The translations under genes were made by a program, and so were the position numbers. The notes under the pieces are model-generated. The model was not told the origin of the DNA. It was given only the letters and a program-made list of their open reading frames with translations, and ran no database searches. From Molossus alvarezi (lineage: Eukaryota; Chordata; Mammalia; Chiroptera; Molossidae): a stretch of 64,000 nucleotides of DNA. The DNA is taken from the NCBI GenBank assembly GCA_037176705.1, contig CM073887.1, positions 60,163,001 through 60,227,000 of the forward strand. The letters run 5' to 3'. This document shows, piece after piece, positions 34,398 through 46,449 of this stretch; position 1 is the first letter of the stretch; the number at the start of each line of letters is the position of its first letter.

Positions 34398-35219
34398 GGG
34401 GAGAAAAAAAATGGCGGCGGAGTGAACGGAGCTACACAGACCGTCTCCCAGAACCAAACTGGAATTACAACTATAACACAGACAAATCGACGGGAAAAAC
34501 CAACAGAAAAGCAGCTTGCGAGGACCATACAACGAGGGACACCGACTCCATCCCGGTAGGCTTGCGAAGGCGCGAGACGGGGCTGGGAGCCCACGGTCGG
34601 CAGCTCGGCAGCGGCCTCAGCTGGGAGCAGCGCCCTCGGGTCACACTCCCAGGCGGCTCCACAGCGCAGCCGGGACAGAGGCTGAAACAGCCACAGCCAC
34701 TCACCTTGGGCTCCGGCAGAGGGAGGGCGGACTGGACTGGAACTGTGTCAGGACACTGGGGGTTTGGAGGGCGCTCAGAGCTTTGGCTGAGTGCAGCCAC
34801 TCAGGACGGTGGCCACATTGCTCCTTCCCAGGGCTCTGAGGAGAGGCAGCAGCCCCTCCCTCAGAGATCCAACCCCACCCTGTGGGCCATTGAAGTGCTA
34901 ATTGAGGCTCACTAACAACCAGCATCTGCCCCACCCTCGTGAAAGCCCCTTGGCTGAGCACCAGAGGGAGTTTTTCAATCAACTGACAACCCAAAACTCA
35001 TCAACTAACCTAGACTGCTAGCCTCCAGGCAAAAAGCTAGAGGATAACAGTACCTTTCCTGGGCTGGCAACTTTAACCAGGAAAGTAAGACTTGACAGTG
35101 GTGTTCAACGTGGGTCCTCCCTTGCTCATCTAAACACAGGAGAGGGAGCCACAAACAGCAGAACACCAACACCCACAGGGAGAACTTGACAGGCTCCAAA
35201 GCCCTCAGTGATAGCCAAA
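34398..35219 (+). promoter_or_regulatory. L1 5'UTR / internal promoter
   Basis: GC-rich 0.82-kb leader. ATGGCGGC at 34411 near the 5' edge fits the YY1 site that positions initiation in L1s. It is homologous to 21346-22136 in the other long L1. Confidence 0.7.
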
Positions 35220-36093
35220 ATGGTGAAACACAGAAACAGAAGCCAAATGAAAGAGCAAGACACCTCCACCGAAGATGAGATCAATGTGGAGCAATTAGGC
35301 ATGTTAACAGAGCTAGAATTCAGAGCCATGATCTTGAGGAAGCTGAACAGCATGAGTAAGGACATAGAGACACTGAAAATAAGCCAAATGGAAATTAAAA
35401 ACCAACAAGAAGAGATAAAAAATGACATATCTGAAATGAAAAACACATTGGAAGGTTTAAAAAGCAGAGTAGGGAAAGCTGAGGACCGGATCAGTGAATT
35501 AGAAGACAGGGTAGAAAAAATCAACCAATCAGAAAAACAAAAGGAAAAAACTACAGGAAGACAGCTTAAGAGAACTATGGGACAACTGGAAACGTAATAA
35601 TATTCGCATCATAGGAGTCCCCGAAGAAGAAGAAAAAGAGCAAGGGATAGAGAATATATTCAAAAAAATAGTGAGAGAAAACTTCCCTAATTTGGTGAAG
35701 GAAGAAGGCATTCAAGTTCAAGAAGCACAGAGAGTCCCAAGTAAGAAGAACCCAAACAGGCCCACACCAAGACACATAGTAATTAAAATGCCACAAATTA
35801 AAGACAAAGAGAGAATCCTAAAAGCAGCAAGAGATAAGCAACAGATTACCTACAAAGGGAACCCCATAAGGCTCTCAGCTGACTTCTCACAAGAAACACT
35901 ACAGGCCAGAAGAGAATGGCATGAAGTAATCAAAGTCATGAAAAACAAGAATATGAATCCAAGACTACTCTACCCAGCAAGGCTATCATTCAAAATAGAA
36001 GATCAAATAAAGAGCTTCCCAGACAAAAAAAGGCTAAGGGAATACATTAGCACCAAACCAGCACTGCAAGAAATGTTAAAAGGACTGCTGTAA
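35220..36093 (+). pseudogene. L1 ORF1, one frameshift
   Basis: It starts ATG 35220 (MVKHRNRSQMKEQD). The coiled-coil part (MSKDIETLK..EDRISELEDRVEKINQ) is in the first frame to about 35550. Near a six-A run (about 35545-35555) the frame changes, and the rest (WDNWKRNNIRIIGVPEEEEK, then RPTPRHIVIKMPQIKDKERI and ARDKQQITYKGNPIRLSAD) continues to the TAA at 36091-36093. It is the RNA-binding trimeric chaperone of the L1 particle. A single length change in an A run is the only lesion I see. Confidence 0.9.
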
Positions 36094-36138
36094 TTAGCAG
36101 TAGAAATGGGAAGAAAAATAGAACCACACTAAACAAAA

Positions 36139-39100
36139 ATGGCAATAAATAAGTACATATCAATAATCACCTTAAACGTAAATGGATTGAATGCTCCCAT
36201 AAAGAGACACAGAGTAGCTGATTGGATAAGAAAGCATGACTCATCTATATGTTGTTTACAAGAGACCCACCTCTCAACAAAAGACTCACATAGGTTGAAA
36301 GTGAAGGGATGGGAAAAAAATTTTCCAAGCAAATGGAAAGCAAAAAAAAGCTGGGGTAGCAATTCTCATATCTGATAAAATAGATTTCAAAATGAAGACC
36401 ATAACTAGAGACAAAGATGGTCACTACATAATATTGAAAGGATCTATCCAACAGGAAGATATAACCTTAATAAACATATATGCACCCAATATAGGAGCAC
36501 CAAAATATATTAAAAATCTTCTGGAGGACTTCCAAGGAGAAATCGACAACAATACAATCATAGCAGGGGACTTCAACACCCCGTTGACAGCACTGGATAG
36601 ATCCTCTAGGCAAAAAATTAGCAAGGAAACAGAGACTCTAAATGAAGCACTAGACCAAATGGATTTAATAGATATCTACAGAGAATTACACCCCAAAACT
36701 ACAGAATACACATTCTTCTCAAGTGCACATGGGACATTCTCAAAGATAGACCACATGATAGGACACAAACTAAATCTCTACAAGTTCAAGAAGATTGAAA
36801 TCATATCAAGCATCTTCTCAGATCACAATGGCATGAAACTAGAAATCAATTGCAACAAGAACATGCAAAGACATTTCAACACATGGAGGCTAAATAGCAT
36901 GTTATTAAACAATGAATGGGTCATCGAGGAGATCAAGGAAGAAATTAAAAACTTCCTGGAAACCAATGAAAATGAACACACAACAACACAAAATCTATGG
37001 GATGCAGCGAAAGCAGTTCTGAGAGGGAAGTTCATAGCACTACAGGCCTACCTCAAAAAACAAGAAAAATTTCTAATTGACTGTCTAACCTCACAACTTA
37101 AAGAATTAGAAAGCAAACAAAAAGAAAACCCCAGAGCAAGTAGAAGGAAGGAAATAGTAAAGATCAGAGCAGAAATAAATGACATAGAGACCAAAAAAAC
37201 AATTCAAAGGATCAATGAAACAAAGAGCTGGTTTTTCGAAAAGATAAACAAGATTGATGGACCCTTAGCTAGACTCACCAAGAAACAAAGAGAGAGAACC
37301 CAAATACACAAAATCAGAAATGAAAGAGGAGAAGTAACAACCAACACCACAGAAATACAAAAGATAGTTAACAACTACTATGAACAACTATATGGCAACA
37401 AATTCGACAATCTAAGCGAAATGGACAAATTTCTAGAAACACACAGTCTCCCAAAACTATTCCCAGAAGAGATAGAAAACTTGAACAGACCAATAACAAC
37501 TAAGGAAATTGAAGAGGTAATCAAGACTCTCCCAGCAAACAAAAGCCCAGGCCCAGATGGCTTCACGGGGGAGTTTTACCGAACATTCAAAAAAGAACTA
37601 ACACCCATTCTCCTCAAACTATTTCAAAAAATTCAAGAAGAAGGAAGACTTCCAAACACGTTCTATGAGGCCAGCATAATTCTAATTCCAAAACCAGAAA
37701 AAGACGCTACGAAGAAAGAAAACTACAGGCCAATATCCCTGATGAACATAGACGCCAAAATCCTGAACAAAATATTAGCAAATCGGATCCAGAAATACAT
37801 CAAAAAAATTATTCACCATGACCAAGTGGGATTCATTCCAGGGATGCAAGGCTGGTACAATATTCGCAAATCAATAAACGTAATACACCACATAAACAAA
37901 ATGAAGAATAAAAACCACATGATCATATCAATAGATGCTGAAAAAGCATTCGACAAAATCCAGCATCCATTTCTGATAAAAACGCTCAGCAATGTAGGAA
38001 TAGAGGGATCATATCTCGACATAATAAAGGCCATATATGAAAGACCTACAGCCAACATCATACTCAATGGACAGAAACTAAAAACATTTCCACTAAGAAC
38101 AGGAACAAGACAGGGATGTCCACTTTCACCACTCTTATTTAACATTGTACTGGAAGTCTTAGCCACAGCAATCAGACATGAAGAAAAAATAAAAGGGATC
38201 CAAATTGGAAAGGAGGAAGTGAAACTGTCATTATTTGCAGATGACATGATATTGTACATAGAAAACCCTAAAGACTCCATCAAAAATCTATTAGACTTAA
38301 TAAATGAATTTGGCAAAGTAGCAGGATACAAAATTAACGTCAAGAAATCGACGGCATTCGTGTACACCAATGATGAACTCACAGAAAGAGAAACTGAAAA
38401 AACAATCCCATTTACCATCGCACCAAAAAAATTACGATACCTAGGAATAAACTTAACCAAGGAAGTAAAGGACCTATTTGCAGAAAACTACAGGTCATTG
38501 AAAAAAGAAATAGAGGAAGATATAAAAAAGTGGAAGCACATACCCTGTTCATGGATTGGAAGAATTAACATCATTAAAATGTCCATACTGCCCAAAGCAA
38601 TCTATAGATTCAATGCAATCCCCATCAAAATACCAACGACATAGAACTAGAACAAATACTTCAAAAGTTCATATGGAACCAAAAAAGACCCCGAATAGCC
38701 ACAGCAATCTTGAAAAAGAAGAACAAAGTAGGTGGGATCACAATACCAGATATCAGGTTATACTACAAAGCGACTGTAACCAAAACAGCCTGGTACTGGC
38801 ACAAGAACCGGCATATAGACCAGTGGAACAGAACTGAAAACCCAGAAATGGACCCAAGGCAATACGCTCAATTAATATTTGACAAAGGTGGCAAGAGCAT
38901 ACAGTGGAGTAAAGACAGCCTCTTTAATAAATGGTGTTGGGAAAATTGGACAGCTACATGCAAAAAAATGAAACTAGACCATCAACTTACACCATACACC
39001 AAAATAAACTCAAAATGGATAAAAGACTTAAATGTGACCCGTGAATCCATAAAAATTCTAGAAGAAAATGTAGGCAACAAAATTTCGGACATCATACGGA

Positions 39101-39957
39101 GCAGAATTTTCACTGATACATCACCTAAGGCAACAGAAATAAAGGAGAAAATGAACACATGGGACTACATCAAACTAAAAAGCTTCTGCACAGCAAAAGA
39201 AACAATCATCAAAATGGAAAGGCAACCCACTGTATGGGAGAACATCATTGCCAATGATGTATCAGATAAGGGGTTAATTTCCAGTATATATAGAGTGCTC
39301 ATACAACTCCACAAAAGGAAGACAAAGAACCCAATTAAAAAATGGGCAGAGGAGCTGAATAGACACCTCTCCAAACAGGACATACAAATGGCCAAGAGAC
39401 ATATGAAGAAATGCTCAACATCACTAATCATCAGAGAGATGCAAATTAAAACAACAATGAGGTATCACCTCACACCTGTCAGAATGGCCGCCATCAACAA
39501 ATCATCAAACAACAAGTGTTGGCGAGGGTGTGGAGAAAAGGGGACTCTAGTACACTGCTGGTGGGAATGCAGACTGGTGCAGCCGCTATGGAAAACAATA
39601 TGGTGCTACCTCAAGAAATTAAAAATTGACCTTCCATTTGACCCAGTGATCCCACTGCTGGGAATATACCCTAAGAAGCCTGAAACACCAATCAGGAAGA
39701 ATATATGTACCCCCATGTTCATAGCAGCACTATTTACAATAGCTAAGATCTGGAAACAGCCCAAGTGTCCACCAGTAGACGAATGGATAAAAAAGCTGTG
39801 GTACATATACACAATGGAGTACTATGCAGCGGTAAGAAAGAAAGATCTCTTATCCTTTGAGACGACATGGAGGGACCTGGAAAGTATTATCCTAAGTGAA
39901 AGAAGCCAAGCAGAAAAAGACAAATACCACATGATCTCACTTATATACGGAATATAA
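36139..39957 (+). pseudogene. L1 ORF2 (endonuclease, reverse transcriptase), two frameshifts
   Basis: Frame 1 (36139 to about 36345) has the endonuclease N-terminus with LNVNGLNAP and QETH. A frame change at the A-run near 36340-36350 leads into a 750-codon frame (to 38644) with [21 protein letters not shown], the RT core [39 protein letters not shown], and catalytic [10 protein letters not shown] with FADD at 38234-38245. A 7-bp loss near 38640, visible against three sister copies (ATATTTCAC missing), shifts the frame again, and the C-terminus (39957) keeps the Cys-rich [18 protein letters not shown]. All catalytic residues are present. Only the two length changes stop translation of one chain. 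Confidence 0.93.
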
Positions 39958-40240
39958 TGAACATAACAGTCTGAGGAATACAGTAGACCCAGACACATGG
40001 AAGTAGGGCACAGACTGACATCCCTCAGAAGAGGGGATGGGGGGTGGGGAGGTGGGAAGAGATAAACCACAGAACTTATATGCATGTATGCATGACCAAT
40101 GGACATGGACAACTAAGCCGGGGACAGGGTGGAGGTGGGGTGGGGTGGGGGGTGCCAATGGGGTAAAAAGGTAAAATGTCTGTAACAAAAAAATAAATAA
40201 AAATTCATTAAAAAAAAAAAAAAAAAAAAATGGAAAAATG

Positions 40241-40257
40241 TCCTCGGGTGAGGATAA

Positions 40258-40283
<26 letters not shown>
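40241..40283 (+). mobile_element. Ves SINE, right part (tail)
   Basis: TCCTCGGGTGAGGATAATAA followed by (AAAT)n. It continues the SINE broken at 34397. Confidence 0.93.
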
Positions 40284-40288
<5 letters not shown>

Positions 40289-40299
40289 ATGTAATTCTA

Positions 40300-41097
40300 C
40301 TTTTTTTTTTTACTTTTTCCAGATTTTATTTCAGATGTTGTTCTGAAATAAATCACAGCCTCATGTGATTAACAACAAACTTAAAATTCAAAGTCTTGAA
40401 TTTTGCTTTCAAAAAAAATAAATTACAGAAATAATTTTAGTGACACTGTTGAAGCTTCATTGATCACGTTTGAAATTGTACTGACTCACAGTTTTCCACA
40501 GAGCTGTGTTGTCTTTTCAGTAAATGGGTATTGCCACGACCAGAGCTGTGAGTCAAATGGCAATGTCATGCCCATATCAATATTACGTTTTTTAAAGTTC
40601 TATGATTTTATATCTGAAAAGTCTCAATTTTAAACATACATTGTAGTGTTTCAAAAGTCTTATATTACTTTCTAAATGCTTTCCATCTGCTTTATCAACA
40701 TTCTTTAGCATAAAACAAATTTTTTTCTGGAACTTTTTATTAGTCGAATGCTTTTTAGTGTGACACTGAATAATAACGTCCTTTCCATTTTTCCTCATTG
40801 ACTATTACAAATTTTCTTTATTTGAGCCAAAATAAATAAAACATGATTGCCATTCAGATGAAATATTTAAGTATTGGCCTACTACTGTAAACTACCCATA
40901 TTTTTATTCAAACTTTTTTTATTCCCAAAATATAAATTAATTGTTATATTTTACAGAGAGCCTTACACAGTAGCAAAACCATTCCAGGCCGCTCTGACTT
41001 CTGCAAGTATCGGATATTCCAGGGCTGCAATTTGCTGTAAACATTATTTCTTCTCTGTTCTCCTACAAATACAGCAGAATGGTGTTCATGGTTTTTT
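40300..41097. other. Gene-free AT-rich stretch
   Basis: No gene recognised. Short ORFs only. Confidence 0.4.
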
Positions 41098-41337
41098 TTT
41101 TTTAATCCTCACTCAAAGATATTTTTCCATTGATTTTTTTTTTTTTAGACAGAGTGGGAGGGAGGAAGGGAGAGAGAAAGAAACATTGATGTGAGAGAGA
41201 CACAGCGATTGGTTGCCTCCTGCATGGCACCAGGGATCAAACCTTCAATCCAGGCACATGCCCTTGACTGGGAATCAAACCCATGATTCTTCAGTCCATG
41301 GGCCAAGCTCTAACCACTGAGATAAACCAGCCAGGGT
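41098..41337 (-). mobile_element. Ves SINE, reverse
   Basis: The plus strand runs from TTAATCCTCACTCAAAGATA to GATAAACCAGCCAGGG, with a GA-rich block near 41150-41190. Confidence 0.9.
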
Positions 41338-42009
41338 TGTTTGTGATATTTAATAGGAACATTAAAAAGCTTTCCCAAGCTTTGTTGCCTTTTTGTTCTG
41401 GATGCTTTCTTCTAATGTTTTATTATAAGCTTTTGATTTATAATTATGAAAACATTGCACATTTGCAACTTATACAAAAATTACAATATACAAAGAATAA
41501 AAGCCAAAGTAAACCCTAGCTATTTAAAACCAGAACCAACCTGGAAATTTGAAGGTATTGATAAACTGGCAACGTCTCCTGTAAGCCAGAGCAAATTATA
41601 CACCCACAACCACACTGCTCACAGTGACAACAGTCAAATTGGCAAAAAGCTTCACAAATGTTTCTCAGATGTCTCAGTGTACCAAAGCTCATTGCAACAT
41701 TCAACAACAATTAGCTCAAAATGTTGAGTTTACATTAAAATTCATAGCATTTATTAATTTTACTTTGGAAGTAAATTCTTCAGAAGCACTATAAGGGTAT
41801 TTTCTAGACTGTGCCAAATATTTCTGGATTTTAGCAATGGAACAATTGTACTAGTGCATACTATCTGTACATTAGCCTTGGATTAACAATAGAAGGTCAT
41901 GGTTGCTCTTTATAGGAAAGGACAGGCAATGTTTTGAGGAGTGTTGGGGTCCAATGAAGCAGAGCAAGGGGCAGTAGCTGGAGGGGTATTTGGAATGAAG
42001 AAAGGATTC
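41338..42009. other. Gene-free stretch
   Basis: No gene or named repeat recognised. Confidence 0.4.
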
Positions 42010-42245
42010 TATTTTTTTTTTTTTTTTTACTTTTTTTCTTTATTGATTTTTAGAGAGAGATAGAGGAAGGAAGAGGGAGAGAGAGATAGAAACATCGATG
42101 AAAGAGAGCATCGATTGGCTGTCTCCTGCATGCCCCCCACTGGGGATCAGGCCCACAGCTGGGCATGTGTCCTGACCGGGAATCGAACCAGTGACCTCTT
42201 GGTGCATGGGTCAATGCTCAACCACTGAGCCACACCAGCCAGGCA
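42010..42245 (-). mobile_element. Ves-type SINE, reverse
   Basis: It starts with a T-rich tail at 42010, has GATTTTTAGAGAGAGATAG, and ends CTGAGCCACACCAGCCAGGC. The AAAATCAATA-type tail marks the older subfamily. Confidence 0.9.
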
Positions 42246-42279
42246 GGATTCTTTCACAGATGGAAAAAATTTTGGAGTC

Positions 42280-42600
42280 CTGTCTTAGTTTGGGTTCTCC
42301 CCAAAGCAGGTTCTGAGTCAAGGACTTGAATGCAAATAGTTTTAGAAAATAATCCTAGGAGATCCAGTGAACATTTGGGAAAGAAAGGTGTGAATGTGCA
42401 GCTTCATTCTCTGGTCAATGGAGGGGTGATCCTTCTAGGGGTCTCTGAGAGATTGTAGCACACACCCCAGAACTACCTCACTCAGGACTGATGAAGCCAG
42501 GAGATTCACCCAATAAGCCCTGTTCTTCACTGTCCAAAGGTCACTCCTGAGAGTGTCAACTCCCAGCACTTTCTTGTTACCCTTGTGAGAGCTGAGGCTA
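42280..42600. repeat. Old LTR-like dispersed repeat
   Basis: GTCTTAGTTTGGGTTCTCCC, GGACTTGAATGCAAATAGTT and GAAAATAATCCTAGGAGATC look like a diverged mammal-wide repeat. Family uncertain. Confidence 0.4.
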
Positions 42601-42606
42601 TTCTTT

Positions 42607-42673
42607 GGCCAGATAAATCCCTGGGGTATAGAGATACAGGTGGTGGACGTGAGAAATGGTCAGTGTACCTGGG
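42607..42673 (+). repeat. 67-bp direct repeat, upstream copy
   Basis: GGCCAGATAAATCCCTGGGG..TGTACCTGGG occurs here and again at 42959-43025 with two visible base differences. The second copy reads directly into the OR pseudogene. Confidence 0.9.
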
Positions 42674-42958
42674 AGCCATGTGCCAAGCTGCAGGTGACAT
42701 TCTGCAGGTGAGCTGTGAGCAATAAGCAGTGGGTTCACTGGTGGAAATAATGCAGCGAATGGCTGGGGGGATCCTACTGCAGGAGAAAGTGGGAAGAATT
42801 GATGAAAGTCTGAACTAATGACGGGGGATGAGGTCCAGGGCGCAGCCGAGAGACTGGCCTTGGCCAGGACCACGGACAGCTCCCCCATTTCCTCTCTGAT
42901 TGATCCAGGATGGCAGTGAAAGGGTGAACCTCACCTGGGTCTCTGAGGCCCTTCTACT

Positions 42959-43909
42959 GGCCAGATAAATCCCTGGGGTATAGAGATACAAGTGGTGGAC
43001 GTGAGAAATGCTCAGTGTACCTGGGTCTCTCAGAAGACCCCAAGCAACAGCAGCTGCTGTTTCTTTTGTTCCTGAGTATGTACTTTGTTATGGGGCTAGG
43101 AAACCTACTCATTATCCTGGCCACCACCACTGACACCCAGTTCTATGCACCCATGTCCTTCTTCCTGGCCAACCTGGCTTTTGTGGATATTTGCTTCACT
43201 TCTGCCATCATCCCCAATATGGTGGTCAACCATGTGTCAGGACACAAAGGGATCCTTACCCTGGCTACCTGACCCAAATATTCATCGTCTGGTTCTGGCA
43301 TTGACAGTTTTCTGCTGACTGCCATGGCCTACAACCGTTATGCAGCCATCTCTCACCCTCTGCACTATGCCATATCTGTAACACCTCAGCTCTGTGGCCT
43401 CCTGGTGGTGGCATCCTGGATCATAGCCTTTGGAAATGCCCTGACCCACACAGTATTACAAACCCACCTCTCATTCTGCACCGTCAACCAATTCCCCCAC
43501 TTCTTCTGTGATGTAAGCCCTCTGCTGAAGCTGGCCTGCTCTGATACCTTCCTCAACAATGCAGTGGTACACACCATGGGCGCCCTGCCCATCATCATCC
43601 CTTTGGTGAACACATTGGTCCCCTACACGTGCATCTTTGCTGCCATCCTGAGGATACTATCCATGAGCAGCAAGCAGAAGGCTTTCTCCACCTGTGGCTC
43701 TCATCCCTCTGTGGTGTAGCTGTTCTATGGGACACTCATTGGAGTTTATTTCAGCTGCATGTCCTTCTACCTGGCCCAGAAGGACACTGTGATGCGGTGA
43801 TGCACACTGTGGTCACTTCCATGCTGGACCGCTTAATCTACAGCTTTCACAACAGTGACACAAAGGGCGCCGTGGTGACCCTCATCAGCAGGAAGCCCGT
43901 TTTTATTTA
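42959..43909 (+). pseudogene. Olfactory receptor pseudogene, class II, family 1-like
   Basis: OR features run in order: LGLSEDP at the N-terminus (43021), [15 protein letters not shown] (TM1), [18 protein letters not shown] (TM2), MAYNRYAAISHPLHYA (43324 on, the MAYDRY box with D to N), PHFFCD and LLKLACSDTF in extracellular loop 2, KAFSTCGSHPSVV before TM6, and RLIYSFHNSD (TM7 end, normally NPxIYSLRN). Lesions: no ATG in frame at the expected start (a two-base length change just before LGLS), a shifted segment between about 43257 and 43310 with a TGA at 43270, a TAG at 43717-43719, and a frame change near 43795. The sequence is therefore non-functional. It could be an OR1AB- or OR1I-like gene, but I cannot decide. 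Confidence 0.9.
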
Positions 43910-43999
43910 GTGACCGAGTGTCCATCCGAGTGTCGACACAGAGTGCCTATCTGTCCTGAATTTCCCTGCCCAGTCCCAATCTTAAATGTTTCCTTCACA

Positions 44000-44128
44000 T
44001 TGTTCTTGGCTCATTTGTTGATTACTTCATCCTTCCTACAGCTACTTAGTGAGCATCTATTACATTTTAGGCACTCTTTTAAGGGGTGAGGGTACAGCAG
44101 GAAACAAACAAAATCACTGCCTCAGTAG
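44000..44128. repeat. L2-like relic
   Basis: TACTTAGTGAGCATCTATTACATTTTAGGCAC followed by ACAGCAGGAAACAAACAAAA is old L2-class wording, minus orientation. Confidence 0.5.
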
Positions 44129-44274
44129 GAACCATCAGCCTCAGAAGGAACCAACCTGCTGACACCTTGATTTCAGGCTTCTGGTCTCCAGAAGTGTGAG
44201 AGAATGAATTTCCTTTATTTAAGCCACCCACATGTGATAGTTTGTTACAGAAGCCCTAGGAAACTAATACAGCA
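44129..44274 (+). repeat. MLT1-type LTR 3' end (ERVL-MaLR)
   Basis: GACACCTTGATTTCAGGCTT, CTCCAGAAGTGTGAGAGAAT, TTTAAGCCACCCAC and CCCTAGGAAACTAATACA form the characteristic 3' end of this LTR group. Confidence 0.8.
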
Positions 44275-44345
44275 AGTAAGCTATTTATCATAGTGCAGAT
44301 ATTGGAACCAGAAGTGGGTGCTGCCATCACAAAAATAAGAAATCA

Positions 44346-44489
44346 GCCCTGGCCCCTTTGGCTCAGCGGTTAGAGTGTTGGCCAGAGAACCAGAGCCGCA
44401 GGTTCGATTCCAGTCAAGGGCACGTACCTCAGTTGTGGTTCTTCGGTCTCCAGCCCTGGTCGGGTCTTGCGGGAGGCAACAATCAATGT

Positions 44490-44582
<93 letters not shown>

Positions 44583-44640
44583 CCTCCCTCGCACTCTATC
44601 TGAAGATAAATGGAAAAATATCCTGGGGTGAGGGTTTTTT
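44346..44640 (+). mobile_element. Ves SINE with (TCTA)n/(TC)n expansion
   Basis: The head is GCCCTGGCCCCTTTGGCTCA and the tail TGGAAAAATATCCTGGGGTG. The CT block is enlarged into (TCTA)n at 44504-44545 and (TC)n to about 44580. Confidence 0.93.
44504..44580 (+). repeat. (TCTA)n and (TC)n microsatellite
   Basis: About ten TCTA units followed by about 17 TC units, inside the Ves copy. ORFs over it are low-complexity. Confidence 0.95.
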
Positions 44641-46010
44641 AAACAATGAAAAATCAGTTTTGTCAGCTTAGCGGTGTGGTGGTATGGGCGCACACACTGC
44701 AGGCTGGAAAGCTGGTGACCATTGTTATGCCAAAGCACAGCATTTGGCAATACCATCACCTATGATAACCTGAGAGGCAGATCATATGTCTACGGAGACT
44801 GTGTTTCTAAAATTGATTGGAAAGAGCTAGAATGTCACTGTGAGTTGGCTGCTCCTTGATGCTTGTAGCAAGAAATTGCAAGAATGAGATGATCTTAGAC
44901 ATGAATTGGCCACTTTTCGGAGTCAGAAACATCACAAGATTGAGGGAGCTAACAGCTTCCTGTTCCCCAAAAGAGTATAAATAGAAATATTGCCTCTCGC
45001 CCAAGGCTATTGTTCCAGATGCCCATGAACTGAGAATGACAAAGATGTAGGTGGTGTAAGGAAACAAGCATTGGGTATTTTTCCCAGCAAGGAAACCAAC
45101 TACAAGCACCTAGACCAGATGCGTACTAAGGTTTTCAAAGGAATTATCTTGCTAAAGTAACAATGAGCTCAATTTGCAAACTCATGGGACTTTTGAGCCT
45201 TTGCATTTTGGGTCTTTTTGTTATAAGAGCTTAACCTGAACCTCACCCCCAAGTAGGGCTTGAGTCCTGGTGTCTCTGGTCTCCACAACACTTCCCTCTG
45301 ACCATGATGTGTTCTTCAGGTTGCAGTGTAACTCTTCACCACCCAGGTCAGAAAAGCAGCAACCAAGGTGGAACCTAGGCAGGCTAAATTTAGAATCTCA
45401 AGAAAGACACCTTGGTGACAGGTGGCATCTCACAGAGAGTATATGGGTATCAACAACTATAAAGGGTCTGGGAGTTTCTCTACTTTCAAATTGTTGATTT
45501 AACCTGTGATGATATCACCGATGCTGGCAGAAAATGCAACACTCCGGGGTCAGAGACAAAGGACTTAATTACTCACAGCACAGCAGGCAGCATGAACTTC
45601 GTGTTTGCTTGTTCCTCCCAAGTCCCACGGGGACAATGCAGGTGATCCCAGATTGGCATTGGATGGACACTGGGTTTGCATCACAGCTGAGGAACTCCAG
45701 GCTTAGAAACCCCAGTCTTTTCAAGTAGACTGCAAACAAGCCCCTCTCCTTTTACCTCAGGAGAGGCATTGCTCTTTATTATATGGACACCAAACAAACC
45801 TGTCCTATGCTCCACAGGAAGAACTCTCTATCCTCCACGACTGTTTGCTATACAAACATCCTTGAAAATATAACCAGAACAAAAAGCTGTTCACACCCCT
45901 GCTTGTGAGTTACATGAAAATACCAGAAGCTCAGGAAGAACTGTCTCTCTATAGTGGTAGCACTGACTTCCAATGGGCAGTGGCAATCATCTGAAAGTCA
46001 AGTATATGAG
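44641..46010. other. Gene-free stretch
   Basis: No gene, RNA or clear repeat recognised over 1.4 kb. Confidence 0.4.
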
Positions 46011-46014
46011 GCTG

Positions 46015-46240
46015 TTCAGAGTATAGTGTAGTGGTTCAGTGTGTAGATTGTGGAGTCAGACAGCCTGGATTCAAGTCCTGGTTCTGCTACTTTATAACTG
46101 TGTGACCTTTTGCAAGTTACTTGACCTCTCTGCCCCAGTTTCTCCTGTAAAATGAGAATAATAATAGCCCCAATCTCACAGGCTTATTGTAAAAATTAAT
46201 ATAAGAGTTTATTATATATGCAAGGCACTTCGAACAGCGC
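46015..46240 (+). repeat. MIR SINE, nearly full length
   Basis: AGTATAGTGTAGTGGTTCAG, GGATTCAAGTCCTGGTTCTG, TTGCAAGTTACTTGACCTCT, AAAATGAGAATAATAATAGC and GCAAGGCACTTCGAACAG follow the MIR consensus in order. Confidence 0.9.
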
Positions 46241-46449
46241 AGAAAGATTGAGGGCCATGACAGTGTTAACTATAATTATTATTAATTATCATGATGATGC
46301 TGCAAAGCTTGTGGTCATGCCTGTTTTTCCACATTTGTGAGCAAACTGTGTAACCCACACAGTTCCTTTGGAATCTGTCTCAGAGATTTGGAGAGGACAC
46401 CAGGGTTCTTGACTCCCTCCTCCCCACACACTGACTTAACAAATAGGAC

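Larger units (their letters stand above)
34398..40224 (+). mobile_element. Full-length LINE-1, almost open (inner layer of the nest)
   Basis: 5.8 kb with a 5'UTR of about 0.82 kb beginning with AAAATGGCGGCGG (34408-34420), ORF1, ORF2, a G-rich 3'UTR and a poly(A) of about 20. Perfect 16-bp target duplication AAAAAATGGAAAAATG (34382-34397 and 40225-40240), made of Ves tail sequence. ORF1 has one frame break and ORF2 two, all small, so the copy is young. Confidence 0.97.
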
